Shown: piece after piece, positions 1-8,872 of the stretch
How positions within the stretch are numbered: position 1 is the first letter of the stretch
Layout of the letters: every line of letters starts with the position of its first letter
Source: Nocardia sp. SYP-A9097
GTDB lineage: Bacteria > Actinomycetota > Actinomycetes > Mycobacteriales > Mycobacteriaceae
Assembly (NCBI RefSeq): GCF_009649815.1
Contig: NZ_WJIC01000006.1
Location: 124,001 to 188,000, forward strand
Direction: 5' to 3'
Length of the DNA stretch: 64,000 bases
The notes under the pieces: generated by a model
Told to the model about the DNA's origin: nothing
The model's input: only the letters and a program-made list of their open reading frames with translations
The model's database searches: none
Made by a program: the position numbers and the translations under genes

Positions 1-3000
1 GGCAGCGGTATCGCCACCAATCCGATGAGCCTGATGTTCCCGATGATGATGGTCTTCTCCATGGTCGGTATGTACGCAGGTCAAGGCGGTAAAGGGCAGA
101 AGGCCGCCGAGGCGAACGAGGATCGCAAGGACTATCTGCGCTATCTGGATCAGGTCCGCCGCGATGTCGAGGAGACCGCCGGGCAGCAGCGCGCCGCGGT
201 CGAGTGGAGTCACCCGGAACCAGGGCTCATCTGGATGCTCGCGGGCACCACGCGTATGTGGGAGCGACGCCCCGGCGACAAGGATTTCTGCCATGCCCGC
301 ATCGGGCTCGGCAGTCAGCGGCTGGCCACCCGGCTGGTGGCCCCGGAGACCGGTCCGGTGGAGGAGCTGGAGCCGATAGCCGCGGTGTCGCTGAGACGCT
401 TCGCGAGGACCCATTCGACGGTCCCGGACCTGCCCACCGCGCTCGCCGTGAAGGGCTTCGCCAGTGTGCAGCTCACCGGGGACCGGGCGCAGGCCCGCGA
501 GATGACGCGGGCAATGCTACTGCAGCTGGCCATGTTCCAGGGTCCGGATCAGGTACTTGTAGCCGTTGTCTGCGGACCGGACACCGCCCGTGAATGGGAA
601 TGGGCGAAATGGCTGCCGCACACCCAGCATCCGGACGCGCAGGACGGCGTGGGCAGCGAACGCATGGTGTACGGGTCCATTCGTGAGGCGCACGCGGGAC
701 TGGCTCCGCTGCTGTACAACCGGGTCCGGTACTCGCGCAATCAGCCGCCCAATCCGAATCTGGTGCAGATCGTGCTGGTGGTCGACGGCGGGCTACTGGA
801 ATCCGAGGAAGATACCTTGCGGGAGAACGGATTCGAAGGCGTCACCGTGGTCGACCTGAGCGGGTACGCGCCCCGGCTGGCCGCCTCGCGCGGAATTCAG
901 ATGCTGGTGGAGAACGGCGAATGCGCCGGACGCGGACCGACCGGGACGATGGAGCGATTCGCCGTCATCGACCGTATTACCGCGCGCGAGGCCGAACAGG
1001 CGGCGCGGCGGCTCGCACCGTATCGGGCGGCGGTACAGCGCGCCGGGGAGTCCGGTGGTGAAGAGGGCGAGGTCATTTCGAGCTGGTCGCAGCTGCTCGG
1101 ACTCGGCGATATCGGCACCTTCAATCCGGAGAGCACCTGGCAGCCGCGGTATGGGCGCGAACGACTGCGGGTGCCGTTCGGGGTCGGCGCGGACGGGCTG
1201 CCGGTGCCGCTCGATATCAAGGAGGCCGCCGAGGGCGGTATGGGCCCGCACGGGCTGTGTATCGGCGCGACCGGCTCTGGTAAGTCGGAATTCCTTCGCA
1301 CACTGGTGCTTTCGCTCATTGCCACGCACTCGCCGGATCAGCTCAACTTCGTGCTGGTGGACTTCAAGGGTGGCGCGACCTTCCTCGGATTGGAGGGGGT
1401 CGCGCATGTGGCGGCCATCATCACCAATCTCGAGGAAGAGGCCGATCTCGTCGACCGTATGCGGGACGCGCTCGCCGGTGAGATGAACCGCAGGCAGGAA
1501 GTCCTGCGTGCGGCAGGCAATTTCGCCAATGTCTCCGAGTATGAGAAGGCGCGTGCGGCGGGCGCGGACCTCGATCCCATGCCCGCGCTCTTCGTGGTTC
1601 TCGACGAGTTCTCCGAATTGCTTTCGCAGCACCCGGATTTCGCGGAGCTGTTCACCATGATCGGGCGATTGGGGCGATCACTGCATGTGCATCTGCTGCT
1701 GGCTTCGCAGCGGCTGGAGGAGGGGCGGCTCAAGGGTTTGGAGAGCCATCTGTCCTATCGGATCGGCTTGAAGACGTTCTCCGCCAATGAATCCCGGCAG
1801 GTGCTGGGTGTGCCGGATGCCTACAATCTGCCCGGTAATCCCGGCGGCGGTTACCTGAAATCCGACTCCGGGGAGATTGTGCGCTTCCAGTCCGCATACG
1901 TGTCCGGGCCGTATGCCGGGGTCGGGTCGCAGCGGGAACTCGCCGAGGCCGCCGTGGACGGTGATATCGATATCGCCGCACGGCCTTTCACCGCGACGCA
2001 GGTGGATTTCCGTGCGGAGGACCGTATTCCGCTGCCGGTGCAGCTCGCCGAGGTGGAGCAGCAACCCGAGGCCGATCAGGTCTCCAATCTGCAGATGCTG
2101 GTGTCGCGGGTGCGCGAGCACGGCCGGCCGGCACACGAAATCTGGCTGCCGCCACTGGATGCGGCGCCCACCCTCGACCAGCTGGTGCCGCGTTCGGTGC
2201 TCACCGGGGACTGGAATCCCATTGCCGCACTGCGCGCGCCCATCGGCATTGTGGATCGGCCCTACGATCAGCGCCGCGATCCCATGGTGGTGGACCTGTC
2301 CGGATCGCGCGGCAATGTGGCGGTCGTGGGCGGGCCGCAGTCCGGTAAGTCGACGGCGCTGCGGTCGCTGGTCATGGGAATGTCGTTGACGCACACCGCC
2401 GAACAGGCGCAGTTCTATCTGCTCGACTTCGGCGGCGGCACCCTCGTCGGCCTGCAGGGACTGCCGCATGTCGGCACCGTCGCCAGCCGGATGGAGAGCG
2501 ACAAGGTACGGCGCACGGTCGCCGAGATGGTGACCATAGTGCGGCAGCGGGAGGCGCGCTTCCGGCAGCTCGGCATCGAATCCATGGCGGAATTCCGGAG
2601 ACTGCGGTCCATGGAACCGGGCAGTAGCGCGGCCGCGGCGGGGGCGCACGAGGATCCGTTCGGGGACGCCTTCCTGGTGATCGACGGATACGGCACCTTC
2701 CGGCAGGAGTTCGAGGCTCTCGAACAGACCGTCATGAACCTTGCGGTGCAAGGACTTTCGTACGGCGTGCACGTGGTGATCTCTTTGGCACGATGGCCGG
2801 AGGCGCGGCCCGCGCTCAAGGATCAGATCGGCACCCGCATCGAATTGCGGCTCGGTGATCCGATAGACTCGGACCTCGGGCGTAAATTCGCGGCGCTGGT
2901 GCCGCAGGGCCGACCCGGGCGCGGTATGACCGCGGACCTGCTGCATATGCTGACCGCGCTGCCGCGTGTCGACGGCGATCCCAACCCGGCAACGCTCGGA

Positions 3001-3846
3001 ATCGGTGTGGCACAGGCTGTTTCATTGATCGCCGAACGTACCCCCGGCCGCCCGGCCCCGCGCGTGCGCATGCTGCCCGAACGCCTGCAGCGTGCAGAGT
3101 TGCTCGCCTTGGCGGGAGCGCGCGAGGAGCACGCCGCCGATCCGGCGCAGCCCACACTGCGTTTCCCGATCGGTATCAATGAATCCGAGCTGGCCCCGGT
3201 GCATCTCGACTTCGCGACCAGTCCGCACTGCGTGGTCATCGGCGATTCGGAGAGCGGGAAGACCACACTGCTGCGCTCGATCGTGCAGTCGATCTGCGCG
3301 AACAACACCCCGGATCACGCGCGCATCATCATGGGCGACTACCGGCGCACCATGCTCGGCACCGTCCCGGCGGGCTATCTCGCCGGATATGGTTCCACCG
3401 CACCACAATTCACCCAGCAGATGACCGATCTCGCGGCGTATGTCACCCAGCGCATGCCCGGCCCGGATGTCACGCCCCAGCAGCTCAGGGACCGCTCCTG
3501 GTGGAAGGGTCCCGAGCTGTATGTGATCGTCGACGACTACGACCTGGTCGCCACCGCCACCGGAAACCCGCTGCACGCGCTGGTCGATCACCTTGCGCAC
3601 GCCCGCGACCTCGGCTTTCATCTGATTATCGCCAGGCGCTCCGGTGGTGCGGGCCGCGCCCTCTACGAGGCCACCATGAACCGCTTGAAGGAACTCAACT
3701 CCGCGGCATTGATCATGAGCGCGAGTCGAGAAGAAGGCATCCTCTTCGGCAACACCCGCCCCTCCCTCATGCCCCCGGGCCGCGGCACCTACGTAACCCG
3801 CTCCGGCGAAGACCTCATCCAATTGGGTTGGCTGCCCCCTGCTTGA
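1..3846 (+). CDS. eccC: EccC-family type VII secretion ATPase (likely EccC4), 5' end outside window
   Basis: Membrane-anchored motor ATPase of a type VII (ESX) secretion system; it recognises Esx-type substrates and powers export. The frame is open to base 1, so the true start and probably one membrane helix lie upstream; about 1281 residues are visible. A Met-rich hydrophobic helix lies at the N end, followed by three FtsK/SpoIIIE-type ATPase domains with Walker A motifs GATGSGKSE (1264-1290), GGPQSGKST (2329-2355) and GDSESGKTT (3241-3267), and a Walker B-like VVLDEFSELL in domain 1. Domains 2 and 3 have less canonical Walker B segments (LVIDGYG, VIVDDYD), as usual for EccC. The single-chain form fits ESX systems other than ESX-1. 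The ESX-4 assignment rests on nearby rplM-rpsI-glmM, as in M. tuberculosis; it is inference. Confidence 0.93.
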   Translation, partial: GSGIATNPMSLMFPMMMVFSMVGMYAGQGGKGQKAAEANEDRKDYLRYLDQVRRDVEETAGQQRAAVEWSHPEPGLIWMLAGTTRMWERRPGDKDFCHARIGLGSQRLATRLVAPETGPVEELEPIAAVSLRRFARTHSTVPDLPTALAVKGFASVQLTGDRAQAREMTRAMLLQLAMFQGPDQVLVAVVCGPDTAREWEWAKWLPHTQHPDAQDGVGSERMVYGSIREAHAGLAPLLYNRVRYSRNQPPNPNLVQIVLVVDGGLLESEEDTLRENGFEGVTVVDLSGYAPRLAASRGIQMLVENGECAGRGPTGTMERFAVIDRITAREAEQAARRLAPYRAAVQRAGESGGEEGEVISSWSQLLGLGDIGTFNPESTWQPRYGRERLRVPFGVGADGLPVPLDIKEAAEGGMGPHGLCIGATGSGKSEFLRTLVLSLIATHSPDQLNFVLVDFKGGATFLGLEGVAHVAAIITNLEEEADLVDRMRDALAGEMNRRQEVLRAAGNFANVSEYEKARAAGADLDPMPALFVVLDEFSELLSQHPDFAELFTMIGRLGRSLHVHLLLASQRLEEGRLKGLESHLSYRIGLKTFSANESRQVLGVPDAYNLPGNPGGGYLKSDSGEIVRFQSAYVSGPYAGVGSQRELAEAAVDGDIDIAARPFTATQVDFRAEDRIPLPVQLAEVEQQPEADQVSNLQMLVSRVREHGRPAHEIWLPPLDAAPTLDQLVPRSVLTGDWNPIAALRAPIGIVDRPYDQRRDPMVVDLSGSRGNVAVVGGPQSGKSTALRSLVMGMSLTHTAEQAQFYLLDFGGGTLVGLQGLPHVGTVASRMESDKVRRTVAEMVTIVRQREARFRQLGIESMAEFRRLRSMEPGSSAAAAGAHEDPFGDAFLVIDGYGTFRQEFEALEQTVMNLAVQGLSYGVHVVISLARWPEARPALKDQIGTRIELRLGDPIDSDLGRKFAALVPQGRPGRGMTADLLHMLTALPRVDGDPNPATLGIGVAQAVSLIAERTPGRPAPRVRMLPERLQRAELLALAGAREEHAADPAQPTLRFPIGINESELAPVHLDFATSPHCVVIGDSESGKTTLLRSIVQSICANNTPDHARIIMGDYRRTMLGTVPAGYLAGYGSTAPQFTQQMTDLAAYVTQRMPGPDVTPQQLRDRSWWKGPELYVIVDDYDLVATATGNPLHALVDHLAHARDLGFHLIIARRSGGAGRALYEATMNRLKELNSAALIMSASREEGILFGNTRPSLMPPGRGTYVTRSGEDLIQLGWLPPA

Positions 3847-3851
3847 GGTGA

Positions 3852-3876
3852 ATCCCGGCCAAAAACATGCCGGGAT
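3852..3876. repeat. Short palindromic intergenic repeat (ATCCCGGC...GCCGGGAT type)
   Basis: Inverted repeat ATCCCGGC/GCCGGGAT with a 9-base centre, followed by GACG. A near-identical copy lies at 29983-30011 and looser relatives at about 26866 and 45711, all between genes. Confidence 0.6.
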
Positions 3877-3897
3877 GACGAGGGGCTCTCGCGAAAA

Positions 3898-3936
3898 GCG
3901 CTCCCCGGCAGTCATGCCGGGGAGCGCCTCTGTTTT
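3898..3936. terminator. Bidirectional intrinsic terminator between eccC and the esx pair
   Basis: A perfect 13-bp stem (arms 3898-3910 and 3915-3927) with a GTCA loop is followed by TCTGTTTT on the + strand; the other strand reads out into CTTTTCG. It sits between convergent stop codons and can end transcription from both sides. Confidence 0.85.
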
Positions 3937-3954
3937 AGCCGTTGTGGCTTCGGC

Positions 3955-4257
3955 TCAGAACAGGCCCGCGAGGGCGATGTCCTTGGCCTGGAGTTCGGCG
4001 TTGCCGGTGCGGACCAGGGTGCCGGCGCCGGAGAGGGTGGCGTTGAGCTGGCCTACGTGGGTGTTCCACATGCGCTGCATATCGGCGAAGGCCTCGTTGG
4101 TCGAGCCCTTCCAGTTGTTGGTGACGAACTCCTCCACGCTGCGGTGGAAGGCTTCGAGCTGGTCGCGAATGTGCTCGGCACGGCGGATGACCGAGTTGGC
4201 GCCGTCGGCGACGCCTTCGAAGTGGGCGGAGATGACCTGGCCGTTGGCTGCTGCCAT
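3955..4257 (-). CDS. WXG100 family protein, EsxA-like partner
   Basis: 100-residue WXG100 protein, expected to fold as a helix-turn-helix hairpin and to be secreted as a heterodimer with the product of the gene just upstream (4296-4625). The W49-K50-G51 turn is clear and the length is typical. No YxxxD/E signal is seen in its C-terminal half, consistent with the signal being supplied by the partner. The ATG start is preceded by AAGGAC. It is transcribed toward eccC, whereas in M. tuberculosis the ESX-4 esx pair runs the same way as eccC4, so the pair looks inverted here. Orthology to EsxT or EsxU could not be settled by eye. Confidence 0.85.
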   Translation of the reverse strand: MAAANGQVISAHFEGVADGANSVIRRAEHIRDQLEAFHRSVEEFVTNNWKGSTNEAFADMQRMWNTHVGQLNATLSGAGTLVRTGNAELQAKDIALAGLF

Positions 4258-4295
4258 TGTGATGTCCTTTGTCGTCAGGAAGAGGAGGGCCGGAT

Positions 4296-4625
4296 TTAGA
4301 CCGGGGGCAGATCGAGGCTGGAGACCTGCGCGTTGATCTGGGACTTGTAGTCCTGGTCGTGGTCCTCGTACTGCGAGCCGACCTTGATCAGGTTCTCGGC
4401 GGTCTGCGCCAACTTGTCATTGAGCTTGTCGGCCTGGAAGTAGTACCGCTCCATGAAGGCGTTGAAGGCGTCCCGCGCCCCACCCTGCCAGTTCGAGCCG
4501 ACCGTCATATTGTCCTCATCGCGCTCGAGATCGGCGATGGCGTGCATGAGCATGTCGTGGGTCTTCTTGAACTCCTGGGCCTTGGCCTGGATGAGCTCAT
4601 TACTGGCTTCGAATGCACCGGCCAC
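4296..4625 (-). CDS. WXG100 family protein, EsxB-like with YxxxD secretion motif
   Basis: 109-residue WXG100 protein. W46-Q47-G48 marks the turn, and Y86-E-D-H-D90 fits the YxxxD/E type VII export signal that EccC recognises. Start chosen at GTG 4625 because AAAGGAGG lies just ahead of it; the longer frame beginning MCFTYSKGG would run through that ribosome site. First gene of a two-gene operon with the EsxA-like partner 38 bases downstream. Likely substrate of the adjacent EccC machine. Confidence 0.87.
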   Translation of the reverse strand: MAGAFEASNELIQAKAQEFKKTHDMLMHAIADLERDEDNMTVGSNWQGGARDAFNAFMERYYFQADKLNDKLAQTAENLIKVGSQYEDHDQDYKSQINAQVSSLDLPPV

Positions 4626-4789
4626 GGTGCCTCCTTTCGAGTATGTAAAGCACACTGCGCGGGCTGGGAGACCTCTACAACCTGATTAGACGGAAGTCAC
4701 GGCCCGGCGGTTCCACCCCTGTTACAGAAATTCGCCAGCACACTGCCGAAGGATTGGCCTCGCTGACCAGTGCGTACGTCACATAATGG

Positions 4790-6001
4790 TTACCACGTGC
4801 TGTTCGCCAATAATGCGTACTGGGCGTTCGCTCGTTGATGTGCATCGCTCAACTGGTCGCTCTCGACCGTGGCCACATATCGGCTATATGTGACCACGCA
4901 CCGGAACCGCTTTGTGGAGTAGGAGTCCTTTATGGGGCTTTCACCGCATTTGGCATTCGGCAGCACGGACGGCGCTGCCGCCGCGTTCGGGTAGGTCTTG
5001 TCCAGAATCACTCCGGCCAGCGCGATCGCGGCCGCGGTATCGCGGGCACGATAGAGCATCGAACTGCTCGACATCTCGGAACTCCGGGAGAAGCGATCCA
5101 CCCCGTTTTCGTTCAGGACGCGAGTCCAATGGTCCTGATCCGCTATCTGATTCAGGAATCCGCGCGTTTCGGAGACGTACTGGGAGCTGCGGTCCGGCAT
5201 ACCGAAGGCACTGGGGTTCAAGGTGCGCCGCATCATGCCGTCCGGGTCGTACGGCAGGCGCAGTGCACCCTCTTTGCTCAGCGGCGGCAACCCGTCCAGC
5301 AGCGCCAGTTGGACGTCGTACACCCGCTCGGTCAGTGCGGTCAACTGCGCGATATCGGGGAGGTTCACCCCGACCACCACATTGACCACGTAGTCGCCGT
5401 GCGCGAGCGTCGATCCCATGGTGGGCTGGTCCGGGCGCCAATGCGCGTGCGCGGCGGGATATTTCGGCACCGAGAGCCGCTGATTGCCGTCGGCGGCGAC
5501 GTCGAAATCCGCCGCCTCCAATTCGATCGCCGCCTTGGTCGCCGCGGCCGCATCGGCGAACTGCACAACGGTCAGCACGGTGAAAGTGGTGTTCTCGGGC
5601 AGCTTTCCGTCCTTGCCTTGCGGCCTTTCCGCATTGCTCGCCGAGACGCCGAACAACATGCCATCGGTATCGAGTACGGGCCGTGCGGATTTTGCGAGCG
5701 CGGTCGCTCCATCACCTTCGATGAACGCTTTCATCCCGGTGCCGTAATCCAGTTTCACGTCGATCTCCGGACCGTTCGCGACATGATCGGCGAGCCGCAT
5801 GGCCGCCAGGTTCAATCCCATTCCGAGGTCCGGATAATAGGTGTAGCGTTCCTCCAGCGGCGCTGTCGAATAATTGCCCACATCCAGTGTCCGTACATCG
5901 ATTTCACCCGGTTGCGCGGTTCCGCCGACATTCGATCCGCACGCGGTCAGCGCGAGCGCGGAAATCGCCAGGGCCGCGCCGCGAATTCTCTTGCCACGCA
6001 T
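4790..6001 (-). CDS. Lipoprotein, paralogue 1 of 3 (Nocardia DUF7373-like)
   Basis: 403-residue predicted lipoprotein. The N terminus has a basic start, a hydrophobic stretch and the lipobox LTAC, so it should be lipid-anchored on the outer face of the membrane. After the Cys comes the family signature 'IDVRTLDVGNYST', shared in altered form with the two paralogues at 6018-7238 and 8873-10072. The C-terminal part has paired cysteines (KCGESPI, RFRCVVTY) and ends with a conserved-looking ANAQYALLANS. The ATG at 6001 follows GGGGGA; an upstream extension was rejected because it lacks a signal sequence. I recall this as a family largely restricted to Nocardia (DUF7373). Function unknown. Confidence 0.85.
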   Translation of the reverse strand: MRGKRIRGAALAISALALTACGSNVGGTAQPGEIDVRTLDVGNYSTAPLEERYTYYPDLGMGLNLAAMRLADHVANGPEIDVKLDYGTGMKAFIEGDGATALAKSARPVLDTDGMLFGVSASNAERPQGKDGKLPENTTFTVLTVVQFADAAAATKAAIELEAADFDVAADGNQRLSVPKYPAAHAHWRPDQPTMGSTLAHGDYVVNVVVGVNLPDIAQLTALTERVYDVQLALLDGLPPLSKEGALRLPYDPDGMMRRTLNPSAFGMPDRSSQYVSETRGFLNQIADQDHWTRVLNENGVDRFSRSSEMSSSSMLYRARDTAAAIALAGVILDKTYPNAAAAPSVLPNAKCGESPIKDSYSTKRFRCVVTYSRYVATVESDQLSDAHQRANAQYALLANSTW

Positions 6002-6017
6002 TGCAGTTCCCCCCGTT

Positions 6018-7238
6018 TCAGTGCGCATTGACCAGAATGGTGTATTGGGCCGCAATGCGCTGCTGTGCGTCCAGCAATTGATTCGCGGACACCTCCGCCG
6101 CGAAGCGGCCGTAGGAGACGAAGCAATAGTGGTCGATGGCGCCGAAGGCCGGACCGGTGTATTTGCGGCACTTGGCATTCGGCAGATTCGGTGGTGACGC
6201 CACCGGCTTGAACAGGCGCGAGGTGGTTGCGTGCACATCGACGATATGGGCGGCGCCCGCCGCGTCCCGGGCTCGGTAGAGGTAGTTGCCGCGCCAGGCC
6301 ACCCGGTCCACACCCGCCTCGTCGAAGAGCTGCTCCTCGTCCGCGCCCTGCACCACCTGGAGCCCGCCGTGCCGGTCGTAGATGCCGGGCACCCCGGCCT
6401 GCGTCGGGTCCGCGAGCACGGTCGGCAGCGCGCGAGCCATGACGCCGTCCGGATCGATCGGGATGTCCATCAGTTTGTCGAGCGGGGTCGCCGGAAATTT
6501 CGCGAGCGCGGGCGGTATGACATCCAGGCTGCGTTGTACACGGGTCACCAGTTTCGGCAGGTCGCGTTCCTTGATCTCGGACATGACGCTGTCGTAGATA
6601 TCGGTGAGAATCACGAATCTGCCGGTGGCATACCAGGATCGGATGGGTCCGCCGTCATCGTGCTCGACCAGCGCGAAAGCGTTCGGATACTTGTCGATCG
6701 TGACCCGTTGCGCGCCGGCGCTGTTGTCCAGATCGGCCTGTCCGAGCGCCGATGCCGCGGCGGTCGCGGACTGGTCATCGGTGAAGAGCAGGACGATATT
6801 CTCCAGCTCGTAGGCGAGGCTGATCTTGTCGTCGGATTTGCCGCTGGTGACGAAGCCGCTCATGAATCCCGGTGCTGCGGCCCGCAATACGTCCGGATCG
6901 GCATCGATACGATTGTGGATGGCGGCGGAACCGAAGTCGACGAAACTGCGTACCGTCACGCTCATGGCCTGCGCCGGATACTTCACCTCCGGATCGACCT
7001 CCGACGGCAGCGGAATATAGCCCGCCAGTCGAAGTGCCTCCAGTTGCTTCGCCTGATCGAAATTGACCGGCTTGTCGTAGAACTTGGGCCGCGTGGCCAG
7101 ATTACCCACATCCAGGGTGGACAGATCGATCACCGGATCGGCCGGTGCCGCGGGGGCGGCATCCGAGCCGCAGGCGGCGGTCAATGCGACGGCGAGTGTG
7201 GTGGCCGCGGATAGCGCCCCCCGGCAGAGCTTTCCCAT
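6018..7238 (-). CDS. Lipoprotein, paralogue 2 of 3 (Nocardia DUF7373-like)
   Basis: 406 residues with an N-terminal signal ending in the lipobox LTAAC and the family motif 'IDLSTLDVGNLAT' soon after it. The C-terminal region again carries spaced cysteines (NAKCRKY, HYCFVSYGRFAAEVS) and ends in AAQYTILVNA. The ATG follows GGGAGGGAAT. Its stop lies 16 bases before the start of paralogue 1, and the Ser/Thr kinase gene ends 31 bases upstream, so kinase, paralogue 2 and paralogue 1 probably form one operon. It may be an extracytoplasmic partner of the kinase's sensor domain, but that is inference from position only. Confidence 0.85.
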   Translation of the reverse strand: MGKLCRGALSAATTLAVALTAACGSDAAPAAPADPVIDLSTLDVGNLATRPKFYDKPVNFDQAKQLEALRLAGYIPLPSEVDPEVKYPAQAMSVTVRSFVDFGSAAIHNRIDADPDVLRAAAPGFMSGFVTSGKSDDKISLAYELENIVLLFTDDQSATAAASALGQADLDNSAGAQRVTIDKYPNAFALVEHDDGGPIRSWYATGRFVILTDIYDSVMSEIKERDLPKLVTRVQRSLDVIPPALAKFPATPLDKLMDIPIDPDGVMARALPTVLADPTQAGVPGIYDRHGGLQVVQGADEEQLFDEAGVDRVAWRGNYLYRARDAAGAAHIVDVHATTSRLFKPVASPPNLPNAKCRKYTGPAFGAIDHYCFVSYGRFAAEVSANQLLDAQQRIAAQYTILVNAH

Positions 7239-7269
7239 ATTCCCTCCCCAGCCCGTCTCCGGGCACTCC

Positions 7270-8817
7270 CTATTTGATTCGGTTGTGCAGCACCGGAATC
7301 AGTTTGTTCAGCAGAATCTGTTCCGAGTCCGGCGTCCAATTGCGCATGGCGGCGACCGCGGCCGGATCATCCAGGGGTATCACGATGGCGCGTGAGCCGG
7401 TGATCGCGCCGGGGAGGCCGAGTAGTCCACCGCCACCGGCCTTCTCATCGCTGCGCACCGCGACGATATAGGAGTCGTCGGGCACCGTCAGATCGCCGTA
7501 GCTGTCGGCCGGACGCGGTGAGGGCTCACCGTCCACGGGCAGGTATCGCGGGTTGTAGGCGAAGCCCAGGGCCTCCGTGAACTGCGCTTGCTCGGTGCCG
7601 GTCAGGTAGATCGAATACTTGTCGGAGGTGGATTGCCGTGCGACATCGACCAGGGTGATGGTCTTGCCCTGGAAGGCCGGATTGTCGCTGCGCGCCTTGG
7701 CAATCGAGAGTGGGCCACCGCTCGCGGTGGTGGTGATGGCGACCACAGTGGGTGCGGCCGGAGTGCCGGAGTGGTTGCCGCGCAACACCACAGCGCTGAC
7801 CCCGATGGCCAGTGCCACCACGACCGCCGCCGCTGCTATGCCGATGTAGACCGTCCGGTGGCTCTTGCCGATGATCTCGGTGGGCTCGGAAGGGCTTGTG
7901 TAACCGGTGGTCTCGGTGGTCGAGGCGACCTGGATCGGATAGGTCGGCGAGGTGGTGGTGGAGACCGGGTTGTACCCCGGTGTCAGCGCATTCGCCGCCG
8001 CCTCGGTGAACTCCCGCGAGCTCGCGAAGCGTTCGGCCGGACGTTTGGCCAGCGCACGCGCGAAGACATGATCCAGGGCCTCGGGCAGATGCGGATTCAC
8101 CGCCGTCGCACGCGGCGGCGGCTCATGCAGGTGCCCCATCATGACCAGCGCGGGTTGTGTTCCCGGATAAGGGTTTCGGCCCGTCACCAGCTTGAAGAAC
8201 GAGCACGCCAAACTGTAGATATCGGCGCGATGATCGAGCGCCTCGCCGGACAGCTGCTCCGGTGGAGCATAGGCGATGGTGGCGACGAAACTGCCGGTCT
8301 GGGTGAGTTCGGTGGTGTCATCGGTGGATTTGGCGACACCGAAATCGGCGAGCAACGCCCGCTCGTCCTCACCGTCCGCGCTGGAGAGCAGGAAGTTGGC
8401 GGGCTTGATATCGCGGTGCAGCAACCCTTTTCGATGCGCGTAGTCGAGGCCGCGGCCGACCTGGGTGATAATGCCCAGTGCGCGTAGCGGATTCATGGCG
8501 GCCGGATCGCGTTTGAGCTCTGCGGAGGCGTCGGTGCCCGGCACATACTGCATGGCGATCCACAGCTGATCGTTCTCCTCGCCGCGATTGTGCACCGCGA
8601 CGATATTCGGATGGTCAAGTCCGGCAACCAGATTGGCTTCCCGCTCGAAACGCCTGCGGAACTCCTGATCGCGGGAGAGGTCCGCCGAGAGCACCTTGAG
8701 CGCGTCCATGCGCGGCAGGCTCGGATGCTTGGCGAGATAGACCGTGCCCATCCCGCCGGAGCCGAGCACCCGCTCGATCCGGTAGCCGCCGACGATCGTG
8801 CCCGGACTCATCGCCAT
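7270..8817 (-). CDS. Transmembrane serine/threonine protein kinase (Pkn family)
   Basis: 515-residue Hanks-type kinase. Visible motifs: glycine loop GSGGMG, lysine in DALKVL, catalytic loop HRDIKPANF, DFG in LADFGVAKS, and an APE-like YAPPEQ. A Pro/Thr-rich juxtamembrane linker with likely autophosphorylation sites leads to one membrane helix near residues 335-353, then a roughly 160-residue extracytoplasmic C-terminal domain that has no PASTA repeats I can see. It is flanked on both sides by paralogous lipoproteins and faces two FHA-domain proteins, which are typical phosphothreonine readers of such kinases. The second ATG (MSPGTI) is an alternative start. Confidence 0.92.
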   Translation of the reverse strand: MAMSPGTIVGGYRIERVLGSGGMGTVYLAKHPSLPRMDALKVLSADLSRDQEFRRRFEREANLVAGLDHPNIVAVHNRGEENDQLWIAMQYVPGTDASAELKRDPAAMNPLRALGIITQVGRGLDYAHRKGLLHRDIKPANFLLSSADGEDERALLADFGVAKSTDDTTELTQTGSFVATIAYAPPEQLSGEALDHRADIYSLACSFFKLVTGRNPYPGTQPALVMMGHLHEPPPRATAVNPHLPEALDHVFARALAKRPAERFASSREFTEAAANALTPGYNPVSTTTSPTYPIQVASTTETTGYTSPSEPTEIIGKSHRTVYIGIAAAAVVVALAIGVSAVVLRGNHSGTPAAPTVVAITTTASGGPLSIAKARSDNPAFQGKTITLVDVARQSTSDKYSIYLTGTEQAQFTEALGFAYNPRYLPVDGEPSPRPADSYGDLTVPDDSYIVAVRSDEKAGGGGLLGLPGAITGSRAIVIPLDDPAAVAAMRNWTPDSEQILLNKLIPVLHNRIK

Positions 8818-8872
8818 GGCTGGAACTCCTGATCTCGTGCGGCCACTGCACGCCGGAGCTTACCGATGCGGG

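Noticed and set aside
4296..4655. Longer start for the EsxB-like gene (MCFTYSKGG...)
   Set aside because: The AAAGGAGG ribosome site lies inside that extension, directly ahead of GTG 4625, and the extension is atypical for WXG100 proteins.
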